From Syncephalis fuscata (lineage: Eukaryota > Zoopagomycota > Zoopagomycetes > Zoopagales > Piptocephalidaceae): a DNA stretch of 25,004 bases. The notes beneath the pieces are model-generated. The model did not search any database. It was not told the DNA's origin and saw only the letters and a list, made by a program, of their open reading frames with translations. Every line of letters begins with the position of its first letter. Within the stretch, counting starts at the first letter, position 1. Below, one piece after another: positions 9,182-19,000 of the stretch. The translations under genes and the position numbers were made by a program. Location: contig JAHLTZ010000123.1 of the NCBI GenBank assembly GCA_025786725.1, forward strand, positions 1-25,004, in the 5' to 3' direction.

Positions 9182-11482
9182 ATGAGTTCTCAAGATAACA
9201 ATCAAACCTCCACTTTTGCTTCTACATCCGCTGCCCTTACTCCGGCTGCAGTTGCCGCAGAACTGCCACCAAATCTTCTATGTGATGAGGATTTGATGTA
9301 TTATAATGTTCCTGACTGTTGGAACGATTTGCCGAGAGAAGAACGCGTCGGCATTGTCGCATGGGCTGAAGTCTGTGAAGCAACATCCAGCAGTATGTTA
9401 AATAGCATTATAAATATATACAGCTAAATATTATTTAGACATAGTGCTGTTAAAAACTCGACCTTATTACTTTGGAACAGATGAATACCGGTAGCTATTT
9501 AAATGTATTTATGAAGTAATAAACTAGCATTATATTTATATCCCACAGCAGATATCGCTTTGCTAAAGAACCAATGCCAAATGGTTATTTCAAATTGTTG
9601 GTGGTAAGTACATTATACGCTTTTATAAACTGGCATTAACTATGAATTAATCTAGAAAAATGGCATTGTTACATGTGTAGTAAGCAAGTAATTATTTAAC
9701 ATTTTATTACTAACCAGTAATTTAGAATATTAGATTGTCTAATTTAATAGGTTAGTGTATATAAATAATATTAGTTAAGTTGCTAACACTTGCTTTAGTT
9801 AATGGTACTGAATTGCGTGCTCTTGAGTCAAAAAACTTTACCGGAGATTGTATCATTAAAATGCCAGGAAGAGAAAGTAAGTGACAAATTATTTTTATTA
9901 ACATTTCTAACCTTGCATAACAGTAACAGTTAGCATCCGTGTTATTAAAAGTTTAACACCCGTCCAAGTAGAAGATAGCTTGGAATACGAAGAGGTAAGT
10001 CTATAAGCATATTTGAATATTACTGATATACCATTGCTATTAATACTATAGAAAATCAACGCGCGGTTTATGATTACCGATAAGTCTATTGGAAAGTAAG
10101 TAATTAAACTAAACTAACTAATTAACTAATCGATTATTTGCAATAGAGGTGCACTCGGCAAAGTTTATTTAGGATTTGACCGCAGCACAGGTCGGCGTGC
10201 TGCGGTCAAAATCTCAAAAAAAGAGCGTGGCATCGACGCCTTCAATCACGAAGTCTCCGTATTACGCAGAGTGGGCAACCACTCTAACGTAATAAAATTG
10301 CTTGATGACAAAATCACCGCTTTGAACACGTACTTATTTCTTGAGTACGCGGCAGGCGGTGATCTCATCGATTACATCATCTCTAAATCCGCGCTTCCAG
10401 AGATGGAAGCGAAACATATCTTCAAACAACTGCTTGAAGGCATCGAGGTAAGTATTATTATAAAAACATTAATCAAGCACTAACACTTTATTAGTATCTT
10501 CACAGCAAAGATGTTGTACATTACGGTAAGCACACTGATCTATTAATTAATACAATTACTAACTGTTACTACTGTTGTTACTGCGATCACTACTATTTAG
10601 ATATCAAGGTAAGTAGTTTATTTAATATTTAACATCATTACTGACAGGTAAGCAGCCCGACAACGTGCTGTTGTTAGATGGACAGGAATGTCCCAGAGTC
10701 GTATTTGCAGACTTTGGGATGGCACGCCCCCTCCTCTCCTCGCCCACTGTGACCGCTGCTTATGGCACAGTGTCCTATATGGCACCTGAAGTGCTATTGG
10801 GATCTGATGCGCGGGAGAAGATGTTTGCTATTATCAATAGCACACCAGGGGCTGCAAGTCAGCTACCTTCGGCATTGTTGGATGCCAAGGGATACGGAAA
10901 GCCCGCCGACATGTGGAGCTTGGGAGCCACACTCCACACAATGTTGCTAGGTAAGTGCAAACAGAAACAACCATATTATACTAAACTATCATATACTATC
11001 AATCAGGAAATTGGCCGTATGGATCTACAAATAACCAATCTGTGTATATGAGAACTATACTACAACATTCGCCGACATTTGGTCAGGAAAAAGCCAACGG
11101 GCCAAGCAAACAAGGTAAGTTAATATATTTTATTAACAACAACTAATACATTGCAGCCGTTCAATTGATGAAGCGGTTACTAGACCTTGACAGTGGCACA
11201 CGGTATACAGCCAAGCAGGCACTAGACAGCTCTTGGTTTGATGACGGGAAAGAACAAATAGATGCAGCTATACCGTTTGACGCTACTTCTCCGAGCCAAG
11301 AAGAACCAGCGGTGTCAACAACACCAATAACACCAACAGTAACACCAACTACACCGCCTGCACCTGCCGCAGCAATAATACAAGCGCCAGCAAAGAAGAA
11401 GCAGCGTCAGTCGGCGCTCAAGCTTCCGCTACGAGTGCAGCCACATCGTCAGGCCCGTCTTGGCAAAAAGTATTATAAATAA
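9182..11482 (+). CDS. FHA-domain Ser/Thr protein kinase, Rad53/Cds1/CHK2-like (14 exons)
   Basis: Probable DNA-damage checkpoint kinase. Model: 9182-9392, 9439-9490, 9549-9603, 9656-9679, 9726-9750, 9799-9876, 9924-9994, 10052-10095, 10147-10447, 10495-10525, 10601-10608, 10656-10950, 11007-11114, 11157-11482. The exons sum to 1629 nt (542 residues) and all phases fit. Residues 70-160 look like a diverged FHA domain (PYYFGTDEY about 79-87, NGTEL about 125-129). The kinase domain spans about 180-460: GKGALGKV loop (187-194), K209 in AAVK, HYDIKPDN (297-304), DFG (320-322) and APE (344-346). The HRD arginine is Tyr. About 30 extra residues separate APE from the DMWSLG helix. The C-terminal tail is Pro/Thr-rich then basic (KKKQRQ), which suggests nuclear import. 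Kinase and FHA homology are clear; exact orthology is inferred. Confidence 0.85.
10601..10608 (+). other. 8-nt micro-exon encoding the D-I-K of the catalytic loop
   Basis: The exon ATATCAAG lies between TATTTAG and GTAAGT. G525 of the previous exon (position 10525) plus AT makes GAT, then ATC and AAG, giving HY-DIK-PDN when joined to CCC at 10656. Without it the catalytic aspartate is lost and the frame breaks, so its inclusion is required for an active kinase. Confidence 0.8.
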
Positions 11483-11600
11483 ACGGTAAGAATTTACTAA
11501 CAATCATACAAATTATAATATTGACGTGTATTTAGTTGTTCTATATCTTTTACCATTACTTGCATATATATATAAATAAACATTGTTCCATAGTCTATAA
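11483..11600 (+). terminator. Kinase 3' end with AATAAA
   Basis: A canonical AATAAA at 11575-11580 lies 93 nt past the kinase stop codon, a normal distance for cleavage and polyadenylation. Confidence 0.5.
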
Positions 11601-11619
11601 TGCGATGAGAATTGATATG

Positions 11620-11860
11620 TTTTGTAATAATGATTTTGGTGTTAAATGACTTTTATTCTTTTAATACATTTACTATTATACTGAATATATGTTTTATAAT
11701 AATGAGTAGTTTTGGTGGTAAAATGATTTTTATTCTTAATGCATTTATTCATTTACTATCAATCTGTTCTATGATGTACCGACATGTTGGGTAGATTGAC
11801 TTTTATTATTTACACTTCATTTATTAATCAATTAAACTCGGCTGTTTATAAATATTGACT
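11620..11860. repeat. Imperfect tandem repeat upstream of repeat copy B
   Basis: Diverged units at about 11634, 11708 and 11789 repeat the TTTTGGTGTTAAATGACTTTT-like block (written here as a consensus), and TAATGAGTAGTTTTGG recurs at about 11699. They match the array at 5150-5400 in order and spacing, which shows that copies A and B arose by duplication of one unit that included its upstream array. Confidence 0.65.
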
Positions 11861-11868
11861 GGCAGGCT

Positions 11869-12161
11869 CACATCTCACAATCTACGTCATCACATTTCCT
11901 TTCTCTTTCTTCACACTTAACAGCATATATCCATTGCATATACTTGTACACTCCATATATGCTAACTAGATAGTACCAGTACTTGACTGGCTACTAGTCA
12001 AGTACAAACACCTTCTACACTATGTCTTTGCCTTGCTCTTTTGTAATTACCTTCATTACTTTGATAATTGGTATTGGCAGCTTCTTTGACACGGTAAGTG
12101 CATTCCTGGCTTGTTTTTGTGTTGTTTTGAATATATACTGTGAAGTCTAGTTGTATGCTTT
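11869..12161 (+). repeat. Repeat copy B core (direct repeat of 5413-5706)
   Basis: Same orientation as copy A and about 6.46 kb downstream of it, so the two copies flank the kinase gene. Shared parts include a CT-rich stretch, GCATATATCCATTGCATAT, a hairpin, the ATG, a hydrophobic exon and a GTAAGTGCATTCCTGGCTTG donor region. Weaker similarity goes on to about 12300 and again near 12467-12540. Confidence 0.75.
11979..12005 (+). promoter_or_regulatory. Leader hairpin 16 nt before the ATG of copy B
   Basis: Perfect 10-bp arms GTACTTGACT (11979-11988) and AGTCAAGTAC (11996-12005) enclose a 7-nt loop. Copy A has, at the same distance from its ATG, a different sequence that still folds: GTATC (5518-5522) with GATAC (5546-5550), and GTAGT (5524-5528) with ACTAC (5535-5539). 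Confidence 0.5.
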
Positions 12162-12321
12162 GCTTTGCAATCTCAATAATAGCAACATGCTCTGTTACTG
12201 CCGAGACAATATAGGCTACGGTCAGAGCAATATACAGTGGCAATCTATATTAAAGGCAAAGTATACAACGGATTTAGCAGCATATAGTTGCCAAAGTAGT
12301 CGCGTACTGCCGTTAGAATGA
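12022..12321 (+). CDS. Possible small secreted protein gene in repeat copy B (two exons)
   Basis: Exon 1 (12022-12093) encodes 24 residues, MSLPC followed by a run of hydrophobic residues (SFVITFITLIIGIGSFF) and DT, the shape of a signal peptide or membrane anchor. It ends at a consensus donor GTAAGT. A 57-nt intron ending GTCTAG (12094-12150) would lead in phase 0 to 56 more codons with four cysteines, ending at TGA 12319-12321, for 80 residues in total. I do not recognise the family. The acceptor and second exon are guesses: copy A lacks both. Homology to copy A covers mainly exon 1 and the leader, so a non-coding RNA or remnant element is the main alternative. Confidence 0.35.
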
Positions 12322-12701
12322 TAGCCGTATTGTGTATGTGCGTAGTTACTTCTCCGTTGATTGTCTTTCTCTTCAATCGCCTGAACAATCTCACTCATCA
12401 GTATTTCTTTCTAAGCACCAGTATTTGTACGATACTATGTTGGAGTTTCATTTTGCACTGTTTTCTGGCCCAATACTGTGACTGGCACCAGTGTTTGTTA
12501 TGGATTATTGTAGAGCATTTGTTTGCAATATATCCTAATAATCTCACTCAAAATATGTCATTTTTAATTTATAAATCAAATATTGCTATATTTATTCAAT
12601 TAAGCATGCTATCAACAAACATATATAAAATCATACAAATTATTGCGTATTTTAGTGTATATTCCAAAATGTCTTTTGTATACTTATTATTGAATCAATA
12701 A
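12318..12701 (+). CDS. Hypothetical hydrophobic ORF of 127 codons
   Basis: An open frame rich in Phe, Leu, Ile, Tyr and Cys with several potential membrane segments. Its ATG overlaps the TGA of the possible small protein above. I see no known domain. T-rich DNA yields hydrophobic frames by chance and the matching part of copy A is not open in a similar way, so its reality is doubtful. Confidence 0.2.
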   Translation: MIAVLCMCVVTSPLIVFLFNRLNNLTHQYFFLSTSICTILCWSFILHCFLAQYCDWHQCLLWIIVEHLFAIYPNNLTQNMSFLIYKSNIAIFIQLSMLSTNIYKIIQIIAYFSVYSKMSFVYLLLNQ

Positions 12702-13048
12702 TCATTCATTAAATTGCTTGGTAATAACACTGACAACCAGCACCACTTTGTTGTTTTGCACGATTAAAACTATCAAATAGTAAACTTTATTTTCTGCTTC
12801 AAACTATCTGCATTTTGCTCAACTACTACTCTTGTAACTGTTATGTTGTATAGATTTAAAGATATTGTATTGCTGCTTGTGTTCATGATACTATGCTATG
12901 ATTCAAATTATAAATATTTTTAAAAGGAATGCCTGCATTTATCATCAATAGTGTTTGTTATGTATATTTTATTATTAAAGTTAATCTTTAAATCGCTTCA
13001 TATATTTTTATGTTTATCCTGCTCCTTGCTTATACTATGCCGATTTGC
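12702..13048 (-). terminator. Spacer and 3' end of SEC7 with AATAAA on the minus strand
   Basis: AT-rich, no gene. On the minus strand AATAAA (12968-12973) lies about 76 nt past the SEC7 stop codon and is a likely polyadenylation signal. Confidence 0.45.
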
Positions 13049-16000
13049 TTATGAAATAATGTCGTAGACTTGGCCGACGCGTTGAAGGAACCGATGCATC
13101 GTACGACGCACTTCTTTGGCCGGTGCCTGTTCAAGTAGTTGGATTACTTGCTCATAAAGTGTTGGCAAGTTACGGCGGAACTAAACAATACAAATCATTA
13201 ATAAGCACAATATATGTATACAAGTTAGTAAAGTTCAAATAGATATATGGTACAATTAAATACAGCTCACTACGTTTCTCCTATCTTCTCTATACTAATA
13301 GCTGGTTTGATACTTGCCTTATCGTCGGACAATTCGCTAAATGCCGTTAAAATACCTACAACGACCCGGGAAAACGCATCGGTGCGAGGACCAGCCTCAA
13401 CACCAACCGTTAATAGGCTGTATCGATGCAGCGTATCCATACTAAGTCTAATCGGTATTAATGATTCAAAATGATTTGACAATACATTATATTGTAAGTA
13501 TGTATATATATATGCGTGTGTGCGTGCTACATCACCACCCCTACTAATACTTACGGGAAAAGTCGTCGTTCTGTTTCGGTCTCTTGCAATACTAAACGCT
13601 CACTTGTATCCTTGTACATGACGAGTAACATGTGAATACATCCAGTTAAACAACCAATCTCTTGTTCAAGCAATTGAGGCATCAATGCAACAAATCCTAA
13701 TAACCATAATAAAATGATTAGATCCGCTATAGATTATAAGTATGTATCATTTCGCTTACCAGGGTGACTTTCCATAAATTGAATGGATTTGTTAAACTTT
13801 TGTGCTTGTCGGTAACAACGAGCGACTGCATCTACCAAACTGAATAGGTGGTCAACTTGCACGGCTGCATAGGCCGGACCGTTAAACATATCACGCACTG
13901 TTTGAAGTATCGTCAACTGCAGTGTACAGTACATACTACACCGTTGCACATCCGTCAATTCAGAGGCAGGTGGCGGTGCTGGCGGTGCTGTATTCGAATT
14001 GTTCTCTGATCGTTTGTTATTATTCTGATTACTAGAAAGTACAGCATAGGGACTTGTCGTCTTTAATAGCCTAACAAATGTCATGCATACTTGACTCCAC
14101 GTCTCCTCTTCTAAATGATTAACATTGCGTTCAATTAGTTCAAGTAAACAGCTACAACCAGCCTTGGCAATTGTTTCATCATCTAATAAATAGTCATAAT
14201 TAGTATATATATATATATATACCATTACTGATCCTTAATTATTCTACCTTGAGATACACAGGCACATAACAAGTCAAATAGGCGGTCAAGTAGGGGACGT
14301 AGTATTTCAAAGTAAAAAGTAAATAGATTAATAACATTTCTTAATGCCTTAATCAGTGTTGTAGAGAACCAGACGGTCATGTCTTCAGCACTGGCAAATC
14401 TCGATCGACGATTGGGTGATTTAATATCGTTAAAGATAGGAAATACAATGCCGTCAAAGATGGATGTCCATAATGTTTGACTAAAACCGGCACCGTGTTT
14501 ACGAAGAGCATCAAATAAAATATCCAATGCACTATTATAGATTCAATTTAATTCAGTATTATGTCATTATACTAATAGTGCAAGTCTTACCGTGTTCTTA
14601 CTTCCAAGTCACTACAATCCATAACTACTTCAAATAGACCAAATAGAATAGGAATCCATATACGTTGTTGTCGGTCATCGGTATGAATCTGTGATCGTGA
14701 AAAGTTGCCCGAAGCAATAAGCGAGTCGAAACTAGGTGTTTGTTGATCTGTAATACGATCCATGATTTGTCGGAACATTTCAATTGATTGTAGACTGGAT
14801 TAAGATATTGATTAGTCTTATCAAATTATTTACACTGAATTATTTACCTAATCTTTTGATAACGACCATTACGACAGAATTCAATAAAACAGGAAACAAG
14901 ATCAGATAAACTACCATTCTCAACAACAGCCGCATAATGCTTTGTAAATATAATCTTGACATTATTAAATGCCATGGTTACAATTGATTCTAATTCATAT
15001 TATTATTATTATTATTATTTAGTATACTATTTCTAACAAGTAATTACCATCCATATCTTTGGCTGCTTCCACAAATGCATTTAATATTGTTTTCCAACCC
15101 GATCGAATATTATTAGATCGCGCTGCAATCATCTGATTAAGACAACGAATAACCTATAATATATATATATTAATACATATTCTATTCTATCCTTATAATA
15201 ACCACTTACCATATCACGAATGGACGGATCTGTACTATGTGATATAATATGTACAAATGGTTTAAGAAATTCTCGTTGGAATTTGAAATTCGATAATTCT
15301 TCCTTTTCCAAAAACTTCATCGACAATTGACGCAAAGAATCAATGGCAAAAATACACGCATTCTGTTGACTATGACTTCCCACCTAAACAAATAGACCAT
15401 ATAATTATTATTGTTATTGTTATTATAAATTTAGTCTATTAATGACGATACTTACTTGTATAAAGTGTTCACCAATAATTGACCAAGTATTTGACCACTC
15501 CAAACGAATACGATTCATATTATAGTATGAAATTTCTACTAATTTCTGTAAACTAAATATTCTTGGATGATCAGTATGTGACGATGACTGAATCTCTTCC
15601 CAAGATATTTGACTAAGCGCTGCTACAAAGTGTTTAATTGCCGTCTATTCAGTCATATGGTTATCATTAATATAATACTATTTATAATTAACTTACGCCT
15701 GATAATTGAGCACTTGTAGTAAATATCCGATCTACCATAATGACTACCTCTTGTGATGATGCCTCTAATGCTGTCTCTTCATCATACATAGGCTATAAAC
15801 AATAGGGTAGATTAATACGTATTCAACTATTAACGGAAATACGACTACTCTTACCGCGGATTGATTAGATCGAGATGGACGTCGATTCATTGGTGTAGAT
15901 ATAGTTGCATCACCTTTTGCCCTATGAGATAGCTCGGGCACTTTATCTTCATCAACACCACCGGTAGTAATAAGCTGTACCCGTTCCAGTCGACTAACAC

Positions 16001-19000
16001 AATACAGTACATCTTTCCACGATTCATTTAGTGAATTGCCTTCAGCCAGGGCAATTTCAAGTAAGCATTTAATGGCTTTGGCATTTTTAGGCTTCATTTC
16101 ATTTAGATTACTTAAATGAGTGAATTTAGCCAGGGTTGATATAAAGGCATCTCGTGCCAAATCCATTTCAAATGCCGCCACAATATGAACTGCTAATTGG
16201 AAACCTTCAAGACACATGCGTATAATGGTCACATCATTGAGTTTGTAATGGACTGCTAAGTGCGGCAAGGAATGCCATCCACGGTATTTCAAACATGGGT
16301 TTAACATGATCGGCATGTGAAGCATTAAAGAAAGTAACACTTTCCTGTATAGTGGTCATTTTACGTTGTCGATTTCGACGCATACTACGAAATACCGCCT
16401 ATATCCATGGTATCCATTATATTATATTTATATAAATTGTTGTATTAAATACATTACCTCGGTCTTTACCGCCAATTCTTCTGATACCATGGATATGCTT
16501 CTCGTTTCTGTCTCTGGCTAAGATGTTCAAAGTCATATCGCTGTTCCACACCACCAGTTGCTTTACGAACAGTTGAATCGTTGGCATCGTTCATCTTAAT
16601 CTCATTATCTCTAATCTCGTCAAAGATCGCTTCCAAATAATCAATAGATATGTCGGCACCATCATTAATGCCTCGATTATTACGTATAAATTCTTCTTTG
16701 GTCATTCGCTTTTTAATTTGTCGATTATGTTGATCGGTGTTAAGCAGTATCACCGAGTAGGCCAGTACATAGGCCGCATCTATTAAAATTACAAATATAA
16801 TATAACAGCCAATCTATTAGTAATCTATTTAATCGTAATTACCACACACACACTCTCTCTCGCTCTCCTCTTTCTTACCGGCATTGGCAAACTCTCCTAG
16901 ATTGTACATAACATAACGTTCAGCGAATTTAAGCATAAATCGATCAATTTTCTGTGCTTCTCCAGGAAGACGAAATGATTGTAGAAATATTCTTAATGCT
17001 GATACAAAGCTTAAATTACGGAAATCCATCATATCAACAAAAGCATGCATAATAGCAATATTCTCAGTTTCACTATATAGATATAGATATAGATATTAAT
17101 ATTAATATTAATAAAAGACTTTATACTATAACTTACCCTTCACCCAAGTATTCACCAATCATTGTCTTATCAAGTCCATCGGTATTTAGTAAAAAGTGAG
17201 CAACATCTTGAGGACTATTACTTGGAATAATACCCGAATCAAGTAATGTTCGAATGCCCTAATATATATACATATATATATATACATATAGATTACTATG
17301 ATGATAATGAATAATTAGGCTTCTATAAAACTTACCTTTTTAGGCTTCCATGCAAACAATCGAACACCATCTTCAAGTCGTTGCTTTCGCTGTTTCCGAT
17401 GACTAAAGTGCTCAGGATCATCATTTGTAATGGTCGAAGTAGTATCGGGTCCATTAGATGGCTGTGGAGATTCTTCGGCCACCATAATAGAATCAGTATC
17501 ACCCGGTCCAGTACGTACCGTATCGATTGAATTACGCGATGAGCGATATTCATTGATAGACCGTTGATCAATAATACTACTTTGATCGGTCGCGGTATGG
17601 TTATTGGCACCAGTACTGCCATTACTCGTTATACGTCCATCGCTACTTTTATCACTCCAATTAACGAGTGACCGTAGAATGGATACCAGTGATTCCAGTG
17701 CTTTGTATCGAATAGATACTTCGGCAGTGGCAATGTTACCGGCTGATCCCATGGCAGCCGCGGTGGTTGCTAAATGGCCTTGTACTGATGCTGAAGTAAG
17801 TGGCATAGCAGCAGAAATAACTGCCGCAGCCGGTGCATTCTGTAGTGTAATATTACTGCTTTCATGAGCCAAAGTACGAGAAGTCGTTGTCTTGGACAAC
17901 ACATTAACCAGTCTATTTATACCTGATTAATATAAATATTATAGCTATACACTATTTACATACCGTTCATAGATATTACCCAATGCTTCACGGTCACAGT
18001 CATAATTAAGATAAAGCTCAACGAGCATTTGTGGTGAATCACAAATACGTGTAAGTACACTAAGCAGAGCCAGTCGCTGCTGGAATGGTGAATTCTTCAT
18101 TTCCAAGATAGGTAGAAATATTTCTGTAAAGAATACTTCAATTTCTTTCTATTTAACATAGTATCGTAGTAATAGTAATTAGTAATATATATATATATAT
18201 ATATATAATGTGTTGTATTACCTTTAAAAACATTCGGAAATTGCATAATACTTGCCAAAATAATTCAAGAGCACATTCAAATACTGCCGGAATAACCGAT
18301 ACCAAATTACGACTTAATGTTAGACATAGATGCTGTTTAATCGTTGTAATAAATGTAGTTGTCGTGGTGGTTGTACTAGATGGATTATTGGCATGGGTGG
18401 TAACCACGGCTACAGGGGCTAGAAATACTAGTTGATGTGCGGCCAATACATCCAATACTAAGTGTAAGGCCAGTAATTTAGATCTCATAGATAATGAGCG
18501 AAGATCGGTGGCACTATAATGGTTATTAAGGTTAATATTAATTACCACAGTATATAATAACCGGTATAATGAACTAATTACCTATCATTAGGTACTGGTT
18601 TCATAGACAGTTTACACAAGGCTCGGAATACTAAATAAGCATCTCTAATTTCTACATCAGTCGATGAAAGTGATGAAGCTACTGAATCAGTAGTCGGTTG
18701 AGTACTATGATGCTGATTCTGATTACTAATAATAATTACATTAATGGTAAATATAAATAGAATAGGGCAACTTACGATGCTTCATTCTCTACACTTGTGG
18801 TATCATTTAACGTAGATTCACTATTTTTTGTTCATCTTGTTCTGTTGTTGATGTAGTAGGAGCATGCTCATCCCCTTCTTGTCCATTTAACCCTACTGAA
18901 TTAGTTGTATCTTCAGAGTCATGGCCAGTAATGTGTTTCGGTGCATTGTCCTCTTCATCGGCAGTAATAGTAGGTGTGGCCAATTCACCTTCTTCAACTG

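Noticed and set aside
5150-12161. Retrotransposon or DNA transposon behind repeat copies A and B
   Set aside because: No terminal inverted repeats, target-site duplications, transposase or reverse-transcriptase motifs could be found; a tandem or segmental duplication fits better so far.
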